From DATKCA01 sp035544675 (GTDB lineage: Bacteria; Acidobacteriota; Thermoanaerobaculia; Gp7-AA8), in assembly GCA_035544675.1 (NCBI GenBank), contig DATKCA010000103.1:1-12497 (forward strand): a DNA stretch of 12,497 bases, read 5' to 3'. The notes under the pieces were generated by a model, which made no database searches, had not been told where the DNA came from, and saw only the letters and a list, made by a program, of their open reading frames with translations. Below, piece after piece: positions 1 through 6,098 of the stretch (position 1 is the stretch's first letter; every line of letters starts with the position of its first letter). A program made the position numbers and the translations under genes.

Positions 1-1
1 A

Positions 2-1186
2 GAGGCCCAGCTTCCCGACCCGCTGCATGCGGCCGAAAGCAAAGGGTTGCTCGGCCTGGCGGCGACGGCCGCGGTGATGTTGTTCTACCTCATCTTCGCT
101 CCCGGCAACGAGCTTCTCGCCTTCATTGAGGTCGTGTTCGCCGGTCTTTTCCTCTTCGTGTACTCGTTCGCCTTCAGGCGCGTCCGGCGGGACGGCTTTT
201 CTTCCGGCGAAGTGCATCGCGCGCTCTGGCGCGAGCCGGCGTGGTGGCTTTGGTGGTATCCGCGTCCGCTCCGCCGTCGGGGGAACGTCTGGGCGCGGCT
301 TCCCGGCTCCGTTCGAGCACTCCGATGGTCGGTCTTCGCGTTCGTTGCCTTCGTTGCGGCGGGCTACCTCGACATCGCGATCAGCTCGGCGCTTTTCAAC
401 ACCGAGCATGGGGAGCCGCGTCTGTTCATCAGCGGGCGGCTGGACGCTCTCTCCACCCAGGTGGGGCTCGCCATGCTCGGCGCGATCGTCGGATCCTGGC
501 TCTTTTTCACGTTCCGCAGCAGGAAGATGCTCACGCAGGCCGGTCTCGCGCCGGCGGACGTCAACCGCGTCATGCTGACCGTTCCGCCGAGCCGGGCGAG
601 CTTCTGGGCCAGGCCCCACATTGCGACGATCCTCGCGCCCGCGGAGGCGGGAACGGCGCCGCGGCTGGATTCCCCACACGATTACCTCCAATCGATCCGG
701 CGCGATTCCGACGCGCTCTCGGGGCCGTTGCGCGCTCTGGGCGCCGAAGCGGCGGTCGCCTCGCGCCAGCTCGTCGATTCCATCGAGGACTCGGAACGCC
801 AGATCGCCGAGCTGGCACGGAGCCTCGAGCCGGGAGAAGAAGATCGTCTGACGGACAGGATCGAAGCGCTGGCCGGCGTCGAGGAGTACGCATCCATGCG
901 GCTGCTCCTGGAAAAGCAGCTGCAGCTGGTGCGGGAAATGTCGGCTCGCATCGATGCGGCGAGAGAGAGCAGGAATCGCCGGGTGGAAATGCTCAAGACC
1001 TTGTCGCTTCACGTCGCGTCGCTGCGAGCGCGCCTGGCGCAGTCGCCGTCGGAGGTTCATCAGCTGACCGACAAGGTCCGTGCGCTCTGCGATGAAATCG
1101 GCCTCCGGGCGCAGTCGCCCGGCGACCGTGTCAACGCGGCCGTCGAGCTTCCGACGGTCGAGCGCACCCGCCCGGCCGGGACCTAG
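2..1186 (+). CDS. Membrane protein with C-terminal coiled coil (5'-truncated; possibly the C-terminal part of a Ser/Thr protein kinase)
   Basis: The frame is open from base 2, so the true start is probably upstream. A TTG at 47 (379 codons to the stop) has no convincing ribosome binding site. Counting from 47, four hydrophobic segments lie at about residues 1-18, 23-43, 94-117 and 135-155. A Trp- and Arg-rich loop lies between the second and third. From about residue 215 to 350 the protein is charged, Leu- and Glu-rich and heptad-like, as expected for a cytoplasmic coiled coil. No catalytic motif is visible in this part. Layout and wording resemble, from memory, C-terminal regions of large membrane-anchored Ser/Thr protein kinases of Gemmatimonadota and Acidobacteriota; the kinase domain would then lie upstream of the window. 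That assignment is inference. The gene converges with the minus-strand block and ends in a likely terminator. Confidence 0.7.
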   Translation, partial: EAQLPDPLHAAESKGLLGLAATAAVMLFYLIFAPGNELLAFIEVVFAGLFLFVYSFAFRRVRRDGFSSGEVHRALWREPAWWLWWYPRPLRRRGNVWARLPGSVRALRWSVFAFVAFVAAGYLDIAISSALFNTEHGEPRLFISGRLDALSTQVGLAMLGAIVGSWLFFTFRSRKMLTQAGLAPADVNRVMLTVPPSRASFWARPHIATILAPAEAGTAPRLDSPHDYLQSIRRDSDALSGPLRALGAEAAVASRQLVDSIEDSERQIAELARSLEPGEEDRLTDRIEALAGVEEYASMRLLLEKQLQLVREMSARIDAARESRNRRVEMLKTLSLHVASLRARLAQSPSEVHQLTDKVRALCDEIGLRAQSPGDRVNAAVELPTVERTRPAGT

Positions 1187-1212
1187 AACTCCCGCCGGGG
1201 GTCTTCGTTTTT
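1171..1212 (+). terminator. Likely intrinsic terminator of the upstream membrane-protein gene
   Basis: Bases 1171-1181 (CCCGGCCGGGA) pair with 1190-1199 (TCCCGCCGGG), with one bulged C and an 8-base loop. A T-rich run follows (TCTTCGTTTTT, 1202-1212). The TAG stop at 1184-1186 sits in the loop, so the hairpin overlaps the end of the gene. The arrangement fits Rho-independent termination for plus-strand transcription. The stem is strong, but the T run is interrupted. Confidence 0.5.
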
Positions 1213-1229
1213 CAGCCTTGCTGTTTTCG

Positions 1230-1361
1230 GTCGCGCTCACGCGCCGGAGGCGCGACGGAGGTAGCCGGTGGTGAGCGCGACGCGCGAACCACCGGTACGG
1301 CGAGCCATTTTCGTTCACCGCCCCGGAGGGGCGGCGGAGTGGCCGCGCCCCTCCGGGGCGC
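1230..1361. repeat. Cluster of nested palindromes (REP-like intergenic repeat)
   Basis: Several inverted repeats are packed into 132 bp. An 11-bp pair encloses the left part: 1230-1240 (GTCGCGCTCAC) with 1271-1281. A 6-bp hairpin with loop GGA lies at 1240-1254. An 8-bp pair follows, 1265-1272 (CCGGTGGT) with 1288-1295, with GCGCG-A-CGCGC inside it at 1275-1285. Two 7-bp hairpins come next, 1318-1334 (loop GGA) and 1345-1361 (loop TCC); these are also inverted copies of one another. Three of the hairpins share the core GCSCC-GGA-GGSGC. No transposase is nearby. The cluster lies between converging genes and stops at the edge of the kinase-receiver remnant. It may be a REP-type mobile repeat and may also act as a transcription or RNA-processing barrier; both roles are inferred. 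Confidence 0.6.
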
Positions 1362-1362
1362 A

Positions 1363-1716
1363 ATCGCAGATGAGAACGTCGGGGAGCCACGCGTCAATGA
1401 TCGCTGACGCCGCTGCTGTCGTCGTGCTGCGCCGCACCTCGGCGTGACATCGCTCGAGAGCGAGCGACAGCACGTTCAAGCTAAAGACATACGGGAGCAA
1501 AGCCGGCTCGATGCCCTGTCCCGAGTCCGTGACTCTGATGGCGGCGAACCGATTCTCCCCTCTGAGCTCGACGCGGATCCGCTCGCCATCCGGCGTGAAC
1601 TTGATCGCGTTTCCGAGGATGTTGCCGACGACCTGTTGAAGGCGGGCGGGATCCGCAATCGACTCGACGAGCAGCGTCCGGCCTGGCGAACGCAACGGCG
1701 TTCTACTTTTTGGGAT
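1363..1716 (-). pseudogene. Broken histidine kinase-receiver remnant
   Basis: Directly after the stop of the 471-residue kinase, and in the same frame, the minus strand reads as part of a GHKL ATPase. It has the N-box (VVGNILGNAIKFTPDG) and a G1 box (DSGQGIEP), then LLPYVFS. The F box, G2 box and end of the ATPase domain are missing. The text jumps to a receiver-like stretch (ALERCHAEVRRS, then WLPDVLICD), where the last Asp matches a phospho-acceptor position. After that Asp the frame enters the palindrome cluster and stops. There is no DHp, no complete ATPase fold and no good start (the first candidate is TTG at 1695, without a visible ribosome binding site). The simplest reading is a former hybrid kinase that lost its 5' part, about 100 or more internal residues and its 3' end. 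Its ATPase text resembles that of the kinase at 10909-12497. Expression is not expected. Confidence 0.75.
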
Positions 1717-3132
1717 CTATCGAGCGGAAGAGGCGAGCGGAATCGTGAACGAGAAGGTGCTTCCCTCTCCCGGCGTGCTCTCCACCCTGATCCTTCCGCC
1801 GTGCGCCTCGACCGCGAGCTTGCAGAATGCCAGGCCGAGGCCCGTACCTGCCTTGCGGTCGTGGCCGAGCTGACCGAACTTCTCGAAGATGCGCGTAAAC
1901 GCTTCACGAGGGATTCCGGGGCCGGTATCGCGAACTGAGAACGTTACGTCGTCCGCTTCACGTGAAGCCGTCACGGTCACGGTGCCTTCATGGGTGAATC
2001 TGACGGCATTGGCGATGAGGTTCACCAGCGTCCGGATCACCTTGCTGACGTCGCAGGGAAGCAGGGGAAGATCATCGGCCACATTCGTGACGACGGTGGT
2101 TCCTTCCTGTTCGGCGATCGATGCCAATTGCTGGACGGCCCCGCGGACGAGCGACGCGGGCGACGCCCCCCCATAGTCGAGCTGCGTCGCGCCAGACTCC
2201 ATCTTCTCGATGTCCAGAAGGTCGTTGATCATGCCGAGAAGCGTGTGACCGCTATTGAGAGCGATGGTCATCATGTCGCGCTGCTCGGAGTTGAGATCGC
2301 CGTATTTCTCCAGCATCTCGACGCCGACCATGATGCCGGTGAGAGGAGAGCGCAGGTCGTGAACAATCATGTTGCGCATGTCGACGCGAATCTTCTCCAG
2401 CTCCTCCAGCCGCCTGTAATTCTCCCGGAGCTGCTCGTAGAGAACGTTCTCACGATCGCGCCCGCGCTTTTTGTCCAGACAAGAGCCGATGCGAGCTCTG
2501 AGGAGGACCGGGTCGAACGGCTTGGTCAGATAATCCTCGGCGCCGGCCTCGATGCAACGGACCACGGAGTTCACCTCGCTGAGAGCGGAGATCATGATCA
2601 CCGGCACATGCCGCAGCTGCTCGTCATTCTTCATCTGCGCGAGAACGGAATAGCCGTCCGTGTCCGGCATCATGATGTCCAGCAGGACGAGGTCGAAGGC
2701 CGTTTCACGCACTCGCCACAACGCGTCGCGTCCATTGCTCGCTGTCTGCACTGCGTGCCCCTGCCGGCGCAGGCGCCGCGAAAGCACGTCGCGATTCGCC
2801 GCATCGTCGTCGACGACGAGCAAGAGCCCGGGCTCGATCCCGTCCGTAACGACGGCGTTCCGGTCCCTCCGGCCTGGCTGATGGTCATTCATGGCCGGAG
2901 CGGCGGTAGCCCCTTCCGGCGTTGCGGCGAAGTTCGCCTCGATCAGAGTGAGCATGCGCCTCCCGGCGGAGACGATCTTGTCCAGATCGGCCACGAATGT
3001 CCGCGGCTGCGCATCCGCGTCTTCGCTCAACATCTCGGAGTAACCGATGATCTGATTGAGCGGCGTCCGCAGATCATGGAGCAACTGCGGCCGGACCGCC
3101 GTGCGGCCGGCGTGACGAGGGACTCTGCTCAT
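1717..3132 (-). CDS. Hybrid histidine kinase with N-terminal orphan DHp, receiver, then HisKA-HATPase
   Basis: 471 residues, soluble, with no membrane segment. Residues 14-68 form a HisKA-like dimerisation and phospho-acceptor helix pair (LLHDLRTPLNQIIGYSEML, His19) with no ATPase domain after it. A linker of about 30 residues follows, then a receiver at 103-220 (acidic D108-D110, phospho-acceptor D152, Ser182, Lys204-Pro). A short coiled coil leads to a second HisKA with His258 (IVHDLRSPLTG). The HATPase domain has an N-box (N371, N375), a G1 box (D402-TGPG) and a G2 box (GTGLGL from 429). The enzyme should autophosphorylate His258 and could pass phosphate to its own or a partner receiver. 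The ATG start overlaps the TGA of the preceding receiver gene by 4 bases, so translation is probably coupled. It is the last gene of a kinase-receiver-kinase unit. The N-terminal DHp may act like an HPt relay or as a dimerisation module; this is inferred. Confidence 0.93.
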   Translation of the reverse strand: MSRVPRHAGRTAVRPQLLHDLRTPLNQIIGYSEMLSEDADAQPRTFVADLDKIVSAGRRMLTLIEANFAATPEGATAAPAMNDHQPGRRDRNAVVTDGIEPGLLLVVDDDAANRDVLSRRLRRQGHAVQTASNGRDALWRVRETAFDLVLLDIMMPDTDGYSVLAQMKNDEQLRHVPVIMISALSEVNSVVRCIEAGAEDYLTKPFDPVLLRARIGSCLDKKRGRDRENVLYEQLRENYRRLEELEKIRVDMRNMIVHDLRSPLTGIMVGVEMLEKYGDLNSEQRDMMTIALNSGHTLLGMINDLLDIEKMESGATQLDYGGASPASLVRGAVQQLASIAEQEGTTVVTNVADDLPLLPCDVSKVIRTLVNLIANAVRFTHEGTVTVTASREADDVTFSVRDTGPGIPREAFTRIFEKFGQLGHDRKAGTGLGLAFCKLAVEAHGGRIRVESTPGEGSTFSFTIPLASSAR

Positions 3133-3512
3133 TCCGGCCGTCCTGGCGCATCCATCAGCAATGCCTCGACCTTGGCCAGAAGGCGCGGCAGCTCGATCGG
3201 TTTGGTGTCGTAGTCGTTGCAGCCCGCCTCGAGCGCTTTCTCACGGTCGTCCGCCATGGCGTGGGCCGTGAGCGCGATGATGGGAATGTGCTTCAGAGCC
3301 GCATCCGCCTTCATCTGCCGCGTGGCTTCCCATCCGTCGATCACCGGCAGGCTCATATCCATGAGAATGAGATCCGGAGAATCCCTGCGGGCCACTTCGA
3401 TTCCTGTTTCGCCGTCGAGAGCCACGAGGACCTCGTAGCCCTTGCGCGCGAGGCGGCGCGACAACATGTCGCGATTCATCTCGTTGTCCTCGACGAGCAG
3501 GATGGTCGTCAT
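3129..3512 (-). CDS. Stand-alone response regulator receiver (CheY-like)
   Basis: 127 residues, a complete receiver with nothing attached. The acidic pocket is E8-D9, the phospho-acceptor D52 (ILMDMSLPVIDGW), the switch residue T82 (ALTAHAM) and the conserved Lys104-Pro. The LTAHAM and GCNDYDTKP wording is typical of receivers that partner hybrid kinases. There is no DNA-binding or enzymatic output domain, so it would work as a phosphate shuttle or through protein-protein contact. Its ATG overlaps the TGA of the 678-residue kinase upstream, and its own TGA overlaps the ATG of the 471-residue kinase, each by 4 bases. A purine-rich stretch (GGAGAGGG) precedes the start. Coupled translation between two kinases makes it a likely intermediate between them; the direction of phosphate flow cannot be read from sequence. 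Confidence 0.95.
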   Translation of the reverse strand: MTTILLVEDNEMNRDMLSRRLARKGYEVLVALDGETGIEVARRDSPDLILMDMSLPVIDGWEATRQMKADAALKHIPIIALTAHAMADDREKALEAGCNDYDTKPIELPRLLAKVEALLMDAPGRPE

Positions 3513-5545
3513 GAGGCCGCCCTCTCCGTCCCCGGGCGCGGCACGATGCTCTCCGCAAGGAGGTCGCGAACCTGCTGCAGAAGGGACTCGCGGGAGTCGC
3601 CCTGTTTCTGCAGGATGCGCTCGACGTGGCCATCCAGGCGGCGGCGATCGTCATTGGTCAGGTCCTGCGCCGTGACGACGACGATGGGAATCGTTCTCCA
3701 TTCGGGACGCCGTCGCACTTCCGCCGCAAACTCGAACCCGTCCATGACCGGCATCATCAGGTCGAGAAAAATCAGGGCCGGCCGGTCGCGCTCCATGCTC
3801 TTCAGCGCCGCCGCGCCGTCTTCCGCCTCGGACACCGCCCATCCTTCCTTCTCCAGCATCGTGCGGGTCAAAGCGCGGCTTGCGGCATCGTCGTCGATGA
3901 CCAGAACCGGACAAGGGGGCTGCATACAGGTGTACTTCTTCAGGATCTCCGACAAGCGCCGCCGGTTCACCGGTTTCGTCGCGTACTGGGAGGCTCCGAG
4001 CGTGAACCCGCGCTCGGGATCATCGACCATGGTGAGCATGATCACCGGCGTGTCGCGGAGGGCAGGATCAGCCTTCAGGGTCGACAATACCGTCCACCCG
4101 TCCATGTCCGGCATCATCACGTCGAGCGTGATCGCCGCGGGGAGCAACTGCCTGGCGAGCCGCAGCCCCTGCGCGCCATTGCTCGCCGTACGGACCGTGA
4201 AACCTTCCTTGCGGAGATAGCGCTGCATGAGGTCCCGCTGCAGCGGATCATCGTCGACGACCAGAACGCAGGTCCGAGGGGGTGGAAGCGATTCGGATTC
4301 AAACGAGACATCGAGATTCCGCTGGCCGGCCTGCCGCCGATCGGGGATCGACACCATCGTCTCCCCGGCCGCATCCTCCACGACCACCGGCAGCTTCATG
4401 GTGAAAACGCTTCCCTCTCCAAGCACGCTGTGGACCGTGACGTCGCCCGACATCAGGTGGCAGAAACGGCGCGTCAGCGCGAGTCCCAGCCCCGTTCCGC
4501 CGAACTTCCGGGTCGTGGAAGTGTCGGCCTGCGCAAAGGCCTGGAACAGCTTCACGACCGTATCGGAGCTCAGTCCGATCCCGGTGTCGGTCACGCGGAA
4601 AATCATCCATTCGCTGCCGTCCATGGCCTGCCGCTCGACGTCGACCGTGATGCTGCCGCCATGGGTGAATTTCGCTGCATTGGAGACGAGATTGAGAAGA
4701 CTCTGGCGCACCTTGCCGAGGTCCGTGCGCATCGACCCGATTTCGGCCGGGCAGTGGATCGTCAGAGTGGTGTCGTTCTTCCTGACCTGCATCCCGATCG
4801 TCGAGGCCACTTCCGCGACCAGCGGCTTCACATCGAACGTTTCGATGTGGAGCTCCATCTTTCCGGCTTCCACCTTGGAGAGATCGAGGATGTCATTGAT
4901 GAGGCCGAGCAGATGTCTTCCGGCGGTCGAGATCTTCTGCAGATCGGCGTTGAAGCCTGGGAGGTTCCTCTCGACGGCTTCTTCCTGAAGCATTTCCGAG
5001 AATCCGAGAATGGCATTGAGAGGAGTCCGAAGCTCGTGACTCATGTTCGCCACGAACAGGCTCTTCGTGCGGCTCGCGGCCTCGGCGGCTTCCTTCGCTT
5101 TCGCGACTTCATCCTCGGCGAGACGCCGCTCCGTGACATCCTCCATCGCCAGCACGAGCAGCTCCGCATGGCTCCCCTGCCTGAGCTTTCGCGCGTTCAG
5201 CAGCATGACCCTGCGGCCGATGACCGGGAAGTCGTGCTCCAGCTCGAAGTCATTGAAGACCGAGCTCATTGGAACGATGTCCTCGAGCAGCGTGCGAAGA
5301 TCCGGGCTGTCCCACTGCCCGTTGCCGAGCTCATAGATGAGGCGGTTTACGGTCTCTTCCGGCGCCACGTGAAAGGTCAGATAGAACGCGCGGTTGGCAG
5401 AATTGACACGCAGGGCGCCGTCGAGGATCAACAAGGGCTCGCGGACGGTGTCGAACACGTCTTGTGCGACGTTCTGGATGTCCGCGACGAACGGGCGGTT
5501 CTTCCCCTCAGATGGGGGGGCTGGGGTTGCGCCGGACTGAGTCAA
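3509..5545 (-). CDS. PAS hybrid histidine kinase with two C-terminal receivers
   Basis: 678 residues, soluble. A PAS sensor domain spans about 25-140 (ANRAFYLTFHVAPEET, ELGNGQWD), of the type often seen in hybrid kinases and CheB/CheR fusions. A short coiled coil leads to HisKA with His170 (MSHELRTPLNAILGFSEML). The HATPase has N285 and N289, a G1 box D320-TGIG and a G2 box GGTGLGL at 349-355. Receiver 1 (425-538) has D431-D433, D475 and Lys524-Pro. Receiver 2 (545-660) has D551-D553, D595 and T625, with Lys647 followed by Gln instead of Pro. The protein should sense a cytoplasmic cue through PAS and relay phosphate within or between chains. The start is TTG, chosen because AGGAGG lies 6 bases upstream and the first in-frame ATG is at codon 93, inside the PAS domain. 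It heads the minus-strand kinase-receiver-kinase unit, 184 bp after kaiB. Confidence 0.94.
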   Translation of the reverse strand: MTQSGATPAPPSEGKNRPFVADIQNVAQDVFDTVREPLLILDGALRVNSANRAFYLTFHVAPEETVNRLIYELGNGQWDSPDLRTLLEDIVPMSSVFNDFELEHDFPVIGRRVMLLNARKLRQGSHAELLVLAMEDVTERRLAEDEVAKAKEAAEAASRTKSLFVANMSHELRTPLNAILGFSEMLQEEAVERNLPGFNADLQKISTAGRHLLGLINDILDLSKVEAGKMELHIETFDVKPLVAEVASTIGMQVRKNDTTLTIHCPAEIGSMRTDLGKVRQSLLNLVSNAAKFTHGGSITVDVERQAMDGSEWMIFRVTDTGIGLSSDTVVKLFQAFAQADTSTTRKFGGTGLGLALTRRFCHLMSGDVTVHSVLGEGSVFTMKLPVVVEDAAGETMVSIPDRRQAGQRNLDVSFESESLPPPRTCVLVVDDDPLQRDLMQRYLRKEGFTVRTASNGAQGLRLARQLLPAAITLDVMMPDMDGWTVLSTLKADPALRDTPVIMLTMVDDPERGFTLGASQYATKPVNRRRLSEILKKYTCMQPPCPVLVIDDDAASRALTRTMLEKEGWAVSEAEDGAAALKSMERDRPALIFLDLMMPVMDGFEFAAEVRRRPEWRTIPIVVVTAQDLTNDDRRRLDGHVERILQKQGDSRESLLQQVRDLLAESIVPRPGTERAAS

Positions 5546-5729
5546 AAATCGCCTCCTGCGGCTTCAACCGGACGCGAGCGTGAGGCGTGGCTGTCGATCA
5601 AAACGTGCGGCCTCTGTCAGGGACTCACCCATCGATGCACGAAGCGAGCCGCCGAGGACGAGGAGAGGCCGGGTGGCGCGCGACGGCTTGATTCAGGGTT
5701 GATGCGCGGCGTCGGCGGGATCGATCGCC
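5546..5729. other. Intergenic gap between kaiB and the downstream kinase operon
   Basis: 184 bp separate the kaiB stop from the next minus-strand start. Apart from the Shine-Dalgarno site, no hairpin with a T run and no clear -35/-10 pair was seen. The gap could hold a promoter for the kinase unit, or the five minus-strand genes could form one transcript; the sequence does not decide. Confidence 0.4.
5552..5557 (-). promoter_or_regulatory. Shine-Dalgarno site fixing a TTG start
   Basis: On the minus strand AGGAGG is followed by CGATTT and then TTG at 5545. This perfect anti-16S match with a 6-base spacer is the main evidence that the 678-residue hybrid kinase starts at TTG. It also suggests efficient independent translation of this gene despite its position downstream of kaiB. 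Confidence 0.75.
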
Positions 5730-6098
5730 CTATGGCCCGTCTTCGGTCAGGGGCTCCGCTTGCCGCAACAGTTGCGGCGCGGCATCCCGATCCTTGAGCC
5801 CGGCGAAGTCGCGGCGCTTCGCCGCGCCGAGGCCGAGGATCTGAAGAATCGGCTCGATGTGGCTGAGCGTTCCGACGATCCGGTGGCCGGGATGAGGACT
5901 GTCGGTGACGAGGGTCGGCGTCATGTACACCGCCTCCGTCAACGCGCGCTTCGGGTCGCGCAGCACATCGATGATCTCGATGTCATAGCGTTCGGGAAGA
6001 TGAGTTTCACACAGCTCGGAAAGATTGGCGATCGCCTGCAGCGAGTTCGGCTCGTCTCCGGCTACATAGAGCCGGAACATGAAAACGTCGGAGCTCAC
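5730..6098 (-). CDS. kaiB: KaiB-family clock protein (thioredoxin-like fold)
   Basis: 122 residues. The KaiB core spans about 7-90: strand FRLYVAGDEPNSLQAIANL, then DIEIIDVLRDPKRA, then the hallmark YMTPTLV (Pro61), then RIVGTLSHIEPILQILGL. In cyanobacteria KaiB binds the CI ring of KaiC after CII phosphorylation and changes fold to do so; in other bacteria KaiB-family proteins partner KaiC in simpler timers or stress responses. A polar tail of about 30 residues (91-122) follows the core. The start is GTG at 6098, which overlaps the TGA of kaiC by 4 bases, so the two are almost certainly co-translated. An ATG at codon 7 is possible but would remove the coupling. No kaiA was found. The family call is firm; clock function is inferred. 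Confidence 0.95.
   Translation of the reverse strand: MSSDVFMFRLYVAGDEPNSLQAIANLSELCETHLPERYDIEIIDVLRDPKRALTEAVYMTPTLVTDSPHPGHRIVGTLSHIEPILQILGLGAAKRRDFAGLKDRDAAPQLLRQAEPLTEDGP

Noticed and set aside
1990..3213. Plus-strand open frame (407 codons) opposite the 471-residue kinase
   Set aside because: It is antisense to a clear REC-HisKA-HATPase protein, with no motif of its own.
3626..5797. Long plus-strand open frame (723 codons) opposite the 678-residue kinase
   Set aside because: It is an antisense shadow created by GC-rich codon use. Its translation is rich in His, Arg and Asp with no domain, while the minus strand encodes complete PAS, kinase and receiver domains.
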